Origin: an uncultured Arenicella sp.
Lineage (GTDB): Bacteria; Pseudomonadota; Gammaproteobacteria; Arenicellales; Arenicellaceae
DNA length: 35,210 bases
NCBI GenBank assembly: GCA_937918955.1
Contig: CAKZRZ010000301.1
Location: 1 to 35,210 of the forward strand
Reading direction: 5' to 3'
Shown here piece by piece: positions 15,776 through 25,529 of this stretch (position 1 is its first letter; the number at the start of each line of letters is the position of its first letter). Under the pieces are notes generated by a model. The model was not told the DNA's origin, did no database searches, and saw nothing but the letters and a program-made list of their open reading frames with translations. The position numbers and the translations under genes were made by a program.

Positions 15776-17428
15776 CTAGGTTTTACTCCATTCAGGCACG
15801 GGTGCATGTCCAACAAAATTATTTGGAGTCAAAATTGTGTCGCGAGCGTGTTCTTTGATATCAGGGTAGTCGAGCGTGTAATGCAGGCCTCGGCTTTCTT
15901 TGCGGGTGAGCGCGCATTCAATGGTTAGCTCCGCTATTGTGGCCAAGTTGCGTAATTCGATTAAGTCATTATTAACGCGAAAGTTACCGTAGTACTCGAG
16001 AATCTCTTCTTGCAGCAGCTCAACACGATTTCGAGCACGTTCAAGCCGTTTGTCTGTGCGAACAATGCCTACGTAATCCCACATGAATCTACGTAACTCA
16101 TCCCAGTTGTGTGATACCACAATGCGCTCATCTTGGTCTGATACTTTGCTATCGTCCCAATCAGGAAGTTTTGGCAAGTCATCCTCATCATCTTTGAGGC
16201 GTTGGCGAATGTCGTTCGCCGCTGATTCCGCAATAACCAAGCATTCTAATAGTGAATTACTGGCTAATCTATTTGCTCCATGTAAGCCCGTGCAGCTACT
16301 TTCACCGACTGCGTACAAGCGCTTGAGATCGGTGCGTCCATTTAAGTCGGTCATGATGCCGCCGCAAGTATAGTGTGCGGCAGGAACAACGGGTATCGGC
16401 TGTGAGGTCATGTCATAGCCATAGCTCTCACAACTCTCGGCGATGTTCGGGAAATGATCGAGAATGAAATCTTTGCCTTTGTGGCTTATGTCTAAATAAA
16501 CTGAATCAAAGCCGCCTTTTTTCATTTCATAGTCAATCGCGCGCGCGACAATGTCGCGAGGCGCGAGCTCGGCAAGCTCATGATGTTGATCCATAAATCG
16601 ATCGCCGTTTGGCAATTTAAGCAAACCGCCTTCTCCGCGAACAGCTTCTGATATTAATGAGCCTTTTGCGTAAGGGTGGTAAAGGCAGGTCGGATGAAAT
16701 TGCACAAATTCCATGTTTGCAATGCGGCAGCCTGCGCGCCAAGCCATGGCGATGCCGTCGCCGGTAGATGTGTCTGGGTTGGTAGTGTATAAATAAGCTT
16801 TCGAAGCGCCACCGGTAGAAAGCACAACTGAGCGCGCGCCGAATGTTTTTACTTCGTTACTTTTAACATCTAGAGCATATGCTCCGAAACAACGGGTGCC
16901 AAGTTCGCCTTTCAATTTTTGTGAGGTGATTAGGTCGATTGCGATATGGTCTTCAAGAATTATGATGTTTTTCTGTGCCCGAACGTGTTGCTCTAGAGTT
17001 GTTTCAACTTCTCGTCCGGTTGCATCTTTAGCGTGAATCACTCTTCGGTGAGAATGGCCGCCTTCTCGGGTTAAATGGTATTCACTGTCTTCGCCGTCGT
17101 ACTCAGCACCATCAACTAGTGTGAATTTTACACCCTTGTCGATGAGCCAATTAATTGCCTCTGGCGCGCCTTCAACAATCTTTCGAACGGCATCATCTTT
17201 ACAAAGGTCAGCACCGGCAATGTGGGTGTCGTCGATATGAGATTCAAAGTTATCATCGCCGTCTAGCACGGCAGCAATACCGCCTTGTGCGTAAAGGCTA
17301 GAGCCTTCTGTTAGCTCGCACTTTGATAGCAGGGTGATCGATACGTCATCTTGCGCGAGGCGAAGAGCAAGGCTGAGGCCGGCGGCACCACCGCCGATAA
17401 TTAAAACATCCGAGTATTGTGTGGTCAT
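15776..17428 (-). CDS. nadB: L-aspartate oxidase
   Basis: A 550-residue FAD enzyme that oxidises aspartate to iminoaspartate, the first step of de novo NAD synthesis. The N-terminal VLIIGGGAAGLSLALRL is the dinucleotide fold. SLYAQGGIAAVL, HPTCLYHP, SEAVRGEGGLL and HGANRLASNSLLE are conserved across the NadB/SdhA/FrdA superfamily, and the C-terminal helical domain ends normally. Specific NadB features such as HSHRRVIHAKDATGRE are present. I chose the ATG at 17428; a GTG at 17464 would add 12 residues and has no better ribosome-binding site. It is divergent from lepA. Confidence 0.95.
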   Translation of the reverse strand: MTTQYSDVLIIGGGAAGLSLALRLAQDDVSITLLSKCELTEGSSLYAQGGIAAVLDGDDNFESHIDDTHIAGADLCKDDAVRKIVEGAPEAINWLIDKGVKFTLVDGAEYDGEDSEYHLTREGGHSHRRVIHAKDATGREVETTLEQHVRAQKNIIILEDHIAIDLITSQKLKGELGTRCFGAYALDVKSNEVKTFGARSVVLSTGGASKAYLYTTNPDTSTGDGIAMAWRAGCRIANMEFVQFHPTCLYHPYAKGSLISEAVRGEGGLLKLPNGDRFMDQHHELAELAPRDIVARAIDYEMKKGGFDSVYLDISHKGKDFILDHFPNIAESCESYGYDMTSQPIPVVPAAHYTCGGIMTDLNGRTDLKRLYAVGESSCTGLHGANRLASNSLLECLVIAESAANDIRQRLKDDEDDLPKLPDWDDSKVSDQDERIVVSHNWDELRRFMWDYVGIVRTDKRLERARNRVELLQEEILEYYGNFRVNNDLIELRNLATIAELTIECALTRKESRGLHYTLDYPDIKEHARDTILTPNNFVGHAPVPEWSKT

Positions 17429-17595
17429 AATTCGAGAAAGTAGATAATGCCATTTTCGTTGCACGAGTATATCTTAGAGCTGCGCGTTTCGCCTCAATCA
17501 TTGAGCATCGTATTAGCAACTACTCTCTGAGCATCAATTAGCCGAATAACTTTAATAACATATAGTCGAATAGCTTAGGCTTTAGTCCAAGGGTT

Positions 17596-17604
17596 TGTTA
17601 AAAT
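17596..17604 (+). promoter_or_regulatory. Extended -10 promoter element for the lepA operon
   Basis: TG-T-TAAAAT (17596-17604) matches an extended -10 sigma-70 element, about 93 bp upstream of the lepA ATG. No strong -35 is seen, which is acceptable for an extended -10 promoter. The predicted start point is near 17611. Confidence 0.5.
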
Positions 17605-17614
17605 ACGGCGTCGA

Positions 17615-17630
17615 CGGTAATGCATTACCG
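17615..17630. promoter_or_regulatory. Perfect 16-bp palindrome just after the predicted lepA start point
   Basis: CGGTAATGCATTACCG is perfectly self-complementary. It begins about four bases after the predicted transcription start, where a dimeric repressor could block initiation. The same sequence could form a short hairpin in the 5' leader. No T-tract follows, so it is not a terminator. Confidence 0.55.
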
Positions 17631-17696
17631 ACAAACCGCAAAATCTCAGTGCTTTTAAGCTTACTGATTGATTTTCAAGTATTTTTATAGGACGTC

Positions 17697-19502
17697 ATGT
17701 CGCACGATATTACTAAACTTCGCAATTTTTCAATAATTGCTCACATTGACCACGGCAAGTCTACTTTGGCTGATCGCTTCATTCATGTTTGCGGTGGCTT
17801 AAGCGACCGAGAAATGGAAGAGCAGGTGCTCGACTCGATGGATATCGAGCGCGAGCGCGGCATCACCATTAAGGCGCAAAGTGTGGCTCTGAACTATAGA
17901 GCTAAAGACGGCGAAGTCTATCAATTGAACATGATTGACACCCCTGGACATGTTGATTTCTCATACGAGGTTTCGCGTTCGCTAACCGCCTGCGAAGGGG
18001 CTCTATTAGTGGTCGATGCTTCTCAGGGGGTAGAAGCGCAAACGGTGGCTAACTGTTATACCGCCGTTGACCTCGGTTTAGAGGTTCTTCCGGTACTGAA
18101 TAAAATCGACCTTCCCGCTGCCGACGTAGACCGGGTTAGCGATGAGATCGAAGACGTTGTTGGTATTGATTGCTCTGGCGCGCTGCACGTAAGTGCGAAA
18201 AACGGTATCGGCGTAGAAGATTTGCTTGAGCAAATTGTTACTGAATTGCCAGCTCCTGAAGGTGATGGAGATGCTCCGCTTTCGGCTTTAATCATGGATT
18301 CGTGGTTTGACAACTATCTTGGTACTGTGTCGCTTATCAGGGTTATCTCTGGAACTATTCGAAAGCGTGACCGCATTAAAATGATGTCCAGCGGTATCGA
18401 ATATGGCGTTGAAGATTTAGGTATTTTTACTCCAAAGCGTACGCCTAAAAATGAGCTTCATGTTGGCGAAGTAGGGTACTTGATCTCGGGCGTTAAAGAT
18501 ATTTCAGGCGCAAAAGTTGGCGATACCATTACCACCGCAAAGCACGGTGTTGATGAGCCTCTAGGCGGTTTCCAAGAAGTACAACCGCGAGTGTTTGCCG
18601 GCCTTTATCCAATTAATTCAGCAGACTATGATTCTTTTCGTGATGCTCTTGGCAAATTGCGATTAAATGATGCGTCGCTTGTTTACGACCCTGAAGTGTC
18701 CGATGCGTTGGGCTTAGGTTTTCGTTGCGGCTTCTTAGGCATGCTGCACATGGAGATTATCCAAGAGCGCTTAGAGCGTGAATATGACATGGACCTAATT
18801 ACAACCGCACCAACGGTTGTCTATAAGGTTGAGCTTAAAGGGGGTGAGGTGATTGAGGTTGATAATCCGTCGGCCTTACCCGACCTTTCGAAAATCGAGG
18901 AAATTCGAGAGCCCATTATCGATGCAAACATGCTTATGCCCGAGGAGTACATTGGCGCAGTAATGACATTGTGCATGGAAAAACGTGGTATTCAGAAGAA
19001 TATTCAATATCTTGGTCGCCAAGTCATGTTGCATTTTGAGTTGCCGCTAAATGAAGTGGTAATGGATTTTTTCGACCGATTGAAATCGGTGAGCCGTGGT
19101 TATGCCTCACTTGATTACAGTATCAAAGAGTATCGCGCCACGGATATGGTTAAGGTTGATGTGTTGATTAATGGGGACCCAGTTGATCCGTTGGCGATAC
19201 TGGTTCATAGAGAACAATCAATTTACCGTGGGCGTGAGTTAGTCAAGCGTATGCGTGAATTGATCCCTCGACAGATGTTTGATGTTGCGATTCAGGCCGC
19301 CATTGGCTCCAAAGTTATTGCTCGCGAAACAGTTAAAGCCTTGCGAAAAAATGTAACGGCTAAGTGTTATGGTGGTGATTTATCGCGTAAGCGTAAGTTA
19401 CTGGAAAAACAAAAAGAAGGTAAAAAACGTATGAAGCAAATTGGCTCCGTTGAAATACCTCAAGAAGCGTTCTTGGCAGTGCTCAAGACCACAGGTGATT
19501 AA
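17697..19502 (+). CDS. lepA: Elongation factor 4 (LepA)
   Basis: A 601-residue translational GTPase that acts on the ribosome in initiation and back-translocation. The N-terminus has AHIDHGKST (P-loop), [16 protein letters not shown] and NKID. The family-specific C-terminal domain is complete, including [23 protein letters not shown]. The ATG has AGGAC upstream. Its stop overlaps the lepB start by one base, so the two are translationally coupled. It heads the operon running to pdxJ. Confidence 0.98.
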   Translation: MSHDITKLRNFSIIAHIDHGKSTLADRFIHVCGGLSDREMEEQVLDSMDIERERGITIKAQSVALNYRAKDGEVYQLNMIDTPGHVDFSYEVSRSLTACEGALLVVDASQGVEAQTVANCYTAVDLGLEVLPVLNKIDLPAADVDRVSDEIEDVVGIDCSGALHVSAKNGIGVEDLLEQIVTELPAPEGDGDAPLSALIMDSWFDNYLGTVSLIRVISGTIRKRDRIKMMSSGIEYGVEDLGIFTPKRTPKNELHVGEVGYLISGVKDISGAKVGDTITTAKHGVDEPLGGFQEVQPRVFAGLYPINSADYDSFRDALGKLRLNDASLVYDPEVSDALGLGFRCGFLGMLHMEIIQERLEREYDMDLITTAPTVVYKVELKGGEVIEVDNPSALPDLSKIEEIREPIIDANMLMPEEYIGAVMTLCMEKRGIQKNIQYLGRQVMLHFELPLNEVVMDFFDRLKSVSRGYASLDYSIKEYRATDMVKVDVLINGDPVDPLAILVHREQSIYRGRELVKRMRELIPRQMFDVAIQAAIGSKVIARETVKALRKNVTAKCYGGDLSRKRKLLEKQKEGKKRMKQIGSVEIPQEAFLAVLKTTGD

Positions 19503-20308
19503 TGTTTTTTGAAATTCTCCTATTTTCTTTGGTATGCCTTTGCGCGGCGGTTGTATTTATTTGTCGCTTTGTGGTTCCAAGCATTGCTAAACGCGAACAA
19601 GAGCCTTGGTACTTAGACTATTCGCGGTCGTTTTTGCCGGTTTTACTATTGGTGTTTTTGATTCGCGGTTTTATTGCTGAACCATTTAAAATTCCGTCTG
19701 GCTCAATGCTGCCCACGCTTGAGATTGGTGATTTCATTCTGGTTAACAAGTATAAGTATGGGCTCCGTTTGCCAATTCTCCATACTAAAATTTTGGACGT
19801 TAATGAGCCGGAGCGGGGCGATATCGTGGTATTCAGGTATCCTCCGGAGCCGACTAAAAACTATGTAAAACGCCTAATCGGTTTGCCGGGTGATACTATT
19901 GTGTATCGCAATCAAACCTTGTTTGTAAATGGCGATCCAATCCAGATGACCGCCATGGATGACTATATCCAAGAAGGTAGATCGCACTCTCAATTTCAAT
20001 TTGAGCAAGTATTGCCCGTCGGAGAAGCTGGTGGCAAGTCGGTCGCCCATTCGGTATTGTTTATAAAGCAGCTAATGCACAAGAATGAAAACGCAGGACA
20101 GTGGACTGTGCCCGAAGGCAACTATTTTATGATGGGCGATAATCGAGATAACAGCCAAGACAGTCGTAGCTCTCAGTTCACCTTTGTGCCTGACGAAAAT
20201 ATTGTGGGCGAAGCCTTCTTTGTTTGGCTAAGTTTTGGTACGTCAACAGGCGGGGGGCTAGATACTGATCGGATTGGCGCGGACATACAAGCGCGAGAAA
20301 TAGAGTAG
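19502..20308 (+). CDS. lepB: Signal peptidase I
   Basis: A 268-residue membrane protease that removes signal peptides of exported proteins on the periplasmic face. Two N-terminal membrane segments (about 3-25 and 44-57) precede the catalytic domain. The nucleophile S68 is in IPSGSMLPTLEIGDF and the general base K123 is in YVKRLIGLPGD. Box E GDNRDNSQDSR is present. Length is normal for a gammaproteobacterium. The ATG overlaps the lepA stop. Confidence 0.97.
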   Translation: MFFEILLFSLVCLCAAVVFICRFVVPSIAKREQEPWYLDYSRSFLPVLLLVFLIRGFIAEPFKIPSGSMLPTLEIGDFILVNKYKYGLRLPILHTKILDVNEPERGDIVVFRYPPEPTKNYVKRLIGLPGDTIVYRNQTLFVNGDPIQMTAMDDYIQEGRSHSQFQFEQVLPVGEAGGKSVAHSVLFIKQLMHKNENAGQWTVPEGNYFMMGDNRDNSQDSRSSQFTFVPDENIVGEAFFVWLSFGTSTGGGLDTDRIGADIQAREIE

Positions 20309-20379
20309 ACTGGGTGAGTGTTGATCGTCGATATTATTTGAATTGACGTAGATCGAGCCAAAAAACACTGGAGATAATA

Positions 20380-20829
20380 ATGAATAAAATGCCGTCGCAA
20401 AGTGCAATCAAGTCATTGCCGAACATTTCACGTCAAGCTGGTTGGACGTTTTGGAGCTTAGCGTTCACGCTAGGTGTATTGTCATTTTTTGCTTACGTTG
20501 GAATGCAATTGGTTCCAATTTACAGTACTAACTCAAGTATCGAAAAAGCGATGTCGCAAAGTCTAGAAGGGGAAAACCTAAAGACAGTTCGCCGAGCAGA
20601 CATCACATTGAAAATGAGTAGGCAGTTATTGCTAGATGGAAGCCAACAAGCGATCGATTTTAAAAAAGATCTTACTATGCAGAGAACTCGTTCTCTTTTC
20701 ATTCTTGAAGCCGAATATGAGCGGACTGTCCCACTTTTTGGAAACATCAGTGTCTTGGTAGATTTTCATCCACGGTTTGAGTGCACTTTCGACGGTTCTT
20801 GCGAGAAAAAGAGTGGCTCAAAAGAGTAA
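20380..20829 (+). CDS. DUF4845 single-pass membrane protein
   Basis: A 149-residue protein of the DUF4845 family, regularly found between lepB and rnc in gamma- and betaproteobacteria. The N-terminus has one membrane segment (about 23-48), so the remaining roughly 100 residues should lie in the periplasm. No catalytic motif is seen and the function is unknown. GGAG lies seven bases upstream of the ATG. Position and the short VPLFGNISVLVDF-type C-terminal segment support the family call. Confidence 0.85.
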   Translation: MNKMPSQSAIKSLPNISRQAGWTFWSLAFTLGVLSFFAYVGMQLVPIYSTNSSIEKAMSQSLEGENLKTVRRADITLKMSRQLLLDGSQQAIDFKKDLTMQRTRSLFILEAEYERTVPLFGNISVLVDFHPRFECTFDGSCEKKSGSKE

Positions 20830-20845
20830 GTTGTAGGTCGGCCTG

Positions 20846-21544
20846 TTGAATAAAATAAGTAAATTGATGCGTAAACTCGATCACGAGTTCAAAGATGGAT
20901 CTCTTTTGACCCTCGCTCTTACTCACCGAAGCCGAGGCGCGAATAATTATGAGCGTCTAGAGTTTTTAGGCGATAGTATTCTAGGCTTTGTCGTTGCCGA
21001 TTGGTTGTATAGCCATTACCCGAAGCTTGCCGAAGGAAAGTTAAGTCGCATGCGTTCAAGCTTGGTGCGTAAAGAAACCTTAGCTATCGTTGCGAGAGAT
21101 CTGGACTTGAGCGAGTACCTCATTTTGGGTGAAGGCGAACTCAAAAGTGGAGGTTTTAATAGGGATTCAATACTTTCTGATACCGTCGAAAGCATTATCG
21201 GTGCGCTTTATCTTGATGCCGGTTTTGATGTTGCCAGTCGATTTATCCATAAAAATTTCAAAGAACAATTTGAAGGAATATCCTCACAATCGACTTATAA
21301 AGATGCAAAAAGCAAACTTCAAGAAGCCATGCAAAAACAGAGCTATGGCTTGCCAACGTATACCATCGTGGAAACGAGTGGCGAACAACATGATCAAGAA
21401 TTCAAGGTAGAGTGCAGCTTGGGCGAGCTCCAACTCAGTAGTCAAGCCACCGCGAGGTCAAGACGTGCCGCCGAACAGGCTGCTGCCGAACAAGTGCTGA
21501 TTGAGTTTAAACAATCAAAATTTAATAAATTGAGAAAACCCTAA
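20846..21544 (+). CDS. rnc: Ribonuclease III
   Basis: A 232-residue double-stranded-RNA endonuclease that processes rRNA precursors and structured mRNAs. The catalytic signature ERLEFLGDSILGF is intact, as is the second acidic cluster DTVESIIGALYLD. The C-terminal double-stranded RNA-binding domain (about 155-225) has the usual KSKLQEAMQK and RAAEQAAAEQ helices. The start appears to be TTG at 20846; an ATG at 20867 would drop seven residues and has no better ribosome-binding site. Its stop overlaps the era start. Confidence 0.97.
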   Translation: MNKISKLMRKLDHEFKDGSLLTLALTHRSRGANNYERLEFLGDSILGFVVADWLYSHYPKLAEGKLSRMRSSLVRKETLAIVARDLDLSEYLILGEGELKSGGFNRDSILSDTVESIIGALYLDAGFDVASRFIHKNFKEQFEGISSQSTYKDAKSKLQEAMQKQSYGLPTYTIVETSGEQHDQEFKVECSLGELQLSSQATARSRRAAEQAAAEQVLIEFKQSKFNKLRKP

Positions 21545-22467
21545 TGGACAAAGATTTCAAGTTTGGTTTTGTGACCATTGTTGGCAAACCGAACGCCGGT
21601 AAATCTACCTTGATGAATCGAATCATAGGGCAGAAAATCAGCATTACTTCACATCGACCTCAGACAACGCGGCATCGAATTCTAGGAATTCATACAGACG
21701 ACAATAAGCAGGTTGTATTTGTTGACACACCAGGTATTCATTCGGTTGCTAAGAAATCGAATCGTAAGACCATTAACAAGGTAATAAATAAAACAGCTAT
21801 TTCAAGCATTGATGGTGTTGATGCAGTTTGCTTTATGATCACTGCGACCGGCTGGACTGACGGCGACAAACATGTGTTGCAGGCTCTTGAAGGCTGCAAT
21901 GTCCCGGTTATTTTAGTGATCAATAAACTGGATAAACTGAAGTCGGTTAATGAGGTGTTGCCTCTTATCGCCGAGTCTGCTGAGTTGTTCAACTTCGCTG
22001 AAATCGTGCCCATTTGTGCCATCGCTAAGTCCGGCAATGATAATGTCGAACGCTTGATGGAGGTATTGACTTCTTACTTGCCGGATGAGCAAGCGGGTTT
22101 TGATGAAGACCAAATCACTGATCGAAGTTTTCGGTTTTTGGTGTCTGAGCTTGTTCGAGAGCAATTATTTCGACGCTTAGGGGATGAGTTGCCGTACGCA
22201 ACGGCAGTTGAGGTGACGGAGTTTCAACTGGCTGATGGTAAAGCTCAAATCGGCGCTGACATATGGGTTGAAAAAGATTCTCATAAAGCGATGGTGATCG
22301 GTAAAGGTGGCGAGTCTCTAAAGAATATCGGCACCTACGCACGTAAAAACTGCGAAACCTTATTAGATAGAAAAGTGTTTCTCGAACTGTTTGTAAAGGT
22401 GCGATCGGGTTGGTCAGACAATGCTCGTGACCTCTATAGTTTGGGATACGACGAAGATCTCAAATAG
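21544..22467 (+). CDS. era: GTPase Era
   Basis: A 307-residue GTPase for 16S rRNA maturation and 30S assembly. It has GKPNAGKST, DTPGIH and NKLD in the GTPase half, and a C-terminal KH domain with VIGKGGESLKNIG. Length and motif order are canonical. The ATG overlaps the rnc stop, the usual rnc-era coupling. Confidence 0.98.
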   Translation: MDKDFKFGFVTIVGKPNAGKSTLMNRIIGQKISITSHRPQTTRHRILGIHTDDNKQVVFVDTPGIHSVAKKSNRKTINKVINKTAISSIDGVDAVCFMITATGWTDGDKHVLQALEGCNVPVILVINKLDKLKSVNEVLPLIAESAELFNFAEIVPICAIAKSGNDNVERLMEVLTSYLPDEQAGFDEDQITDRSFRFLVSELVREQLFRRLGDELPYATAVEVTEFQLADGKAQIGADIWVEKDSHKAMVIGKGGESLKNIGTYARKNCETLLDRKVFLELFVKVRSGWSDNARDLYSLGYDEDLK

Positions 22468-22510
22468 CGCTCACTGAGTTGATTACAAGCACGTATTTTC
22501 ATTAATTAGT

Positions 22511-23242
22511 ATGAGGGTTCATCAGCAACGAGCTTATATTTTAGTGAATCGGCCCTACAGCGAAAGCTCTTGGATTGTTGAAGTCTTCAGTCGCGAGCAT
22601 GGTCGAATTGGTTTGATGGCGAAAGGAGCGCGTCGCTTTAAGTCGAAGCTAAAAGGGTCGCTTATGCCATTTCAGCCGGTGTTACTAAGTTGGACTGGCA
22701 AAGGTGAAGTGCCAATCCTAACCTCAGCTGAGATCGACCAAACCGACTATAATTTAGTCGAGCATGAGCTTCGCGGTGATGCATTGGTTTGTGGTTTCTA
22801 CTGCAACGAATTGATTGTGAATCTATTGCATCGGCATGACCCGCATGCAGCTCTTTTTGATCGCTATCACTCCACCATTATGGCCTTGTCGCAAGCTAAG
22901 AGCGAAGACGTGTTGCCGCTGGTGTTGCGTCGTTTTGAGCAGGTAGTGATGAAAGAAACAGGCTATCAAGTGAATTTTGATTATGAGGTCGATGGCAAAA
23001 CAGCGATCATAAACGATGCTTATTATCGTTATCAACCTAGCCAAGGTTTTATTCGGGTAGCAAGCCCTCAGCGAATGACATTCAGTGGCCGAGTAATTCG
23101 ATCGCTAAATACAGATAGCCGAGAAGGGCTTAGTAACCATGAAGTCTCACAAGGTAAACAACTAATGCGTGATATATTGTCGCAAACCTTAGGTAGAAAA
23201 CAGATCTTGAGTCGAGAGCTTTTTTATCCGAAAAACCGTTAG
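22511..23242 (+). CDS. recO: DNA repair protein RecO
   Basis: A 243-residue RecFOR-pathway protein that helps load RecA on SSB-coated DNA. The N-terminal OB fold begins QQRAYILVNRPYSESSW and includes FSREHGRIGLMAKGAR. The helical C-terminal domain is complete; this branch has no evident zinc finger, as in other gammaproteobacteria. It lies between era and pdxJ, the common order. Confidence 0.95.
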   Translation: MRVHQQRAYILVNRPYSESSWIVEVFSREHGRIGLMAKGARRFKSKLKGSLMPFQPVLLSWTGKGEVPILTSAEIDQTDYNLVEHELRGDALVCGFYCNELIVNLLHRHDPHAALFDRYHSTIMALSQAKSEDVLPLVLRRFEQVVMKETGYQVNFDYEVDGKTAIINDAYYRYQPSQGFIRVASPQRMTFSGRVIRSLNTDSREGLSNHEVSQGKQLMRDILSQTLGRKQILSRELFYPKNR

Positions 23243-23289
23243 GGCGATTTCGGCCTGCGATCACCTGTACTAATTTTGCTATTTTATCC

Positions 23290-24048
23290 ATGAGTGAACA
23301 TCACACTATTCAACTTGGCGTCAACGTTGATCATATTGCCACTCTGCGTCAAGCGCGCGGCACCACTTACCCCGATCCGATGCAGGCGGCCGATATCGCT
23401 CGTAAGGCTGGAGCGGATGGCATAACCGTTCATCTTCGAGAAGACCGTCGACACATTCAAGATCATGATGTCTATAGTATTCGAGGCAACGTTAACCTGC
23501 CGATGAATTTTGAAATGGCAGCGACCAAAGAGATGTTAAAAATCGCTCAAACGGTAAAGCCGTATGAATGCTGCATAGTCCCAGAAAAACGTGAAGAACT
23601 CACTACTGAAGGTGGTTTGAACGTCGCCGACTATATGTTCGAGTTAGGCGATTTTGTTGGTGCACTTCAAGAACACAGTATTAAAGTTTCACTATTTATC
23701 GATCCTGCCGAAGCGCAAATCAGTGCATCCAAAGAACTTGGAGTAGATATTGTAGAACTCCATACCGGCACTTATGCTGATTGCAATGAAGATCAACGTG
23801 ACAGCGAGTTGCAGCGAATCAAGTCGGGAGCTCAGTTAGCACACAGTCTAGGCTTGCAGGTAAATGCTGGCCATGGCCTGCACTATCAAAATGTCTCGAA
23901 AATTGCCGAAATACCTGAGTTGGTATGCTTGAATATCGGGCACTCGATTGTTGCTCGTGCGGCAATGACTGGGTTTTATGAAGCTGTGTTTGCAATGAAG
24001 CAAATCATGATTGGCGCGCGCTTAGAGTCAGAAGGTGAGGGGACTTAG
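23290..24048 (+). CDS. pdxJ: Pyridoxine 5'-phosphate synthase
   Basis: A 252-residue TIM-barrel enzyme that condenses 3-amino-2-oxopropyl phosphate with deoxyxylulose 5-phosphate to make pyridoxine phosphate. LGVNVDHIATLRQARGT, VHLREDRRHIQDHDV, ELHTGTYA, NAGHGLHYQNV and NIGHSIVARA are all present. Length is normal. It is the last gene of the lepA operon and is convergent with the lytic transglycosylase gene. Confidence 0.98.
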   Translation: MSEHHTIQLGVNVDHIATLRQARGTTYPDPMQAADIARKAGADGITVHLREDRRHIQDHDVYSIRGNVNLPMNFEMAATKEMLKIAQTVKPYECCIVPEKREELTTEGGLNVADYMFELGDFVGALQEHSIKVSLFIDPAEAQISASKELGVDIVELHTGTYADCNEDQRDSELQRIKSGAQLAHSLGLQVNAGHGLHYQNVSKIAEIPELVCLNIGHSIVARAAMTGFYEAVFAMKQIMIGARLESEGEGT

Positions 24049-24110
24049 AGCTCTATTTAGCAAGTGATATTTCAGCTGAATATGCAGTTGATTGGAAAAA
24101 ATGAGCTTAC

Positions 24111-24725
24111 TTAAATTTCCTTTTTATACAGCTTGTACAAGCGCATAACCTTACGGACGTAGTTTTGGGTTTCTTCATAAGGAGGTATGCCATTGTACTT
24201 GCTCACAGCACCGGCGCCGGCATTGTAAGCCGCTAACGATAAACGCTTATCACTATTGTATCTATCCATTAAATCCTTGATGTGCTGAACCCCAACTTCA
24301 ATGTTTAGGTTGGGGTTGAAGTGGTCTTGCTTTAGCTGGTAGCTAGCCGCGGTAGCTGGCATCAATTGCATTAAGCCCATCGCGCCAGCATGTGAAAGTG
24401 CGTAGCGGTCAAAGGCCGATTCAATATGAATCACCGCTTTAATAAAGCTGGGTTCAAGGTCGTATTTCAGTGCTGTGTTGACGATTAGTGCGTCGTACTT
24501 CGATTTGATGGTTTTTGATTGATAAGGGGAACGTTTGCCGCCTGATCGATAAGACTTGGTTGTGTAGCTCTTTTTTAGAATGTATCCCTTCTTCTTTATA
24601 CGGCTATCGGTAATAACCTTGCTGCCATTCGGCGCCTCATAAACATAGACAGCCGCCCATGTAGCTGGCGCTGATAAAAATGCGAGCAGAATCGCAATTG
24701 TGAGGTTTCGTAACAATTTAGTCAT
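24111..24725 (-). CDS. Secreted lytic transglycosylase, Slt type
   Basis: A 204-residue exported peptidoglycan lytic transglycosylase. A signal peptide (about 1-25, ending in ATWAA) is followed by a DUF4124-like strand segment (VYVYEAPNGSKVITD) and a basic, Ser/Tyr/Lys-rich linker. The Slt catalytic domain starts near residue 77, with catalytic E102 in HIESAF, then GAMGLMQLMPATA and AYNAGAGAV. I chose the ATG at 24725; an upstream TTG at 24758 would put 11 polar residues before the signal peptide. No lipoprotein Cys is present, so the protein should be periplasmic and soluble. Confidence 0.93.
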   Translation of the reverse strand: MTKLLRNLTIAILLAFLSAPATWAAVYVYEAPNGSKVITDSRIKKKGYILKKSYTTKSYRSGGKRSPYQSKTIKSKYDALIVNTALKYDLEPSFIKAVIHIESAFDRYALSHAGAMGLMQLMPATAASYQLKQDHFNPNLNIEVGVQHIKDLMDRYNSDKRLSLAAYNAGAGAVSKYNGIPPYEETQNYVRKVMRLYKLYKKEI

Positions 24726-24958
24726 TTTCTGTAATGATTCAGGTATCTTGGTGGTCAACTAAAATGTGTTGTTCAGCCTTGCTTAGCAACGTTAGTTTTC
24801 GATGATAGTGCAAAGTAAGCTCAATTTTAGTCAATCTACACCCGTTATTATTAGTGGCTATGATACATTTAGCGATATTGAGTAAATCTTGTTTCGAGCC
24901 GGTTAGTTAAGCTCGGATGAGCTTATTAATCAACTATTTACAAAACTATACCGCTATT

Positions 24959-25444
24959 ATGCCATCATTTGACGTTGTATCTGAAATCGATAAGCCTGAA
25001 TTGACAAATGGTTTACATCAGGCAAATAAAGAGTTGAGTTCTCGCTTTGACTTCAAAGGTACCGACGCACGTGTTGAGCAAACCGCTTCTACCTTAACTG
25101 TGTATGCTGACAACGATTTTCAGGTGCGCCAAGCGGTTGACGTATTATGTCAAAAGCTAGCAAAGCGAGGCATTGATTTGATTTGTTTGCATTACCGTGA
25201 AATTGAAGAGGTTGGTGGCGGAAAGGCGCGCCAAGTAATTGATTTGAAAGAAGGTATTGATACGGAGCTAGGGCGAAAACTGATTAAGCAAATTAAAGAC
25301 AAGAAATTGAAAGTTCAAACCGCAATTCAAGGTGATCAGCTACGAGTTACGGGAAAAAAGAGAGATGACTTGCAACAGGTAATAGCGTTTTTACGTGAAG
25401 CCGATGCAGGAATTCCTCTACAATTTAATAATTTTAGAGACTAG
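24959..25444 (+). CDS. yajQ: YajQ-family nucleotide-binding protein
   Basis: A 161-residue protein starting MPSFDVVSEIDKPEL, the conserved YajQ N-terminus. LSSRFDFKGTDA and a C-terminal segment ending LQFNNFRD are also canonical. Members have two ferredoxin-like folds; some bind cyclic di-GMP, others nucleic acid. I chose the ATG at 24959 over one at 24917 because the latter adds 14 non-conserved residues. It is monocistronic and divergent from the transglycosylase gene. Confidence 0.95.
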   Translation: MPSFDVVSEIDKPELTNGLHQANKELSSRFDFKGTDARVEQTASTLTVYADNDFQVRQAVDVLCQKLAKRGIDLICLHYREIEEVGGGKARQVIDLKEGIDTELGRKLIKQIKDKKLKVQTAIQGDQLRVTGKKRDDLQQVIAFLREADAGIPLQFNNFRD

Positions 25445-25529
25445 CCTACTTACTTAACTAACAGAGATAAACTAGGGTCAGTTACTAATATTTAGAATTT
25501 TAAACATCATTATCAAAAGTAGAAAGAAT

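Noticed and set aside
24071-24080. TTCAGCTGAA palindrome between pdxJ and the transglycosylase gene
   Set aside because: Only 10 bp, symmetry does not extend, and there is no context for an operator between convergent genes.
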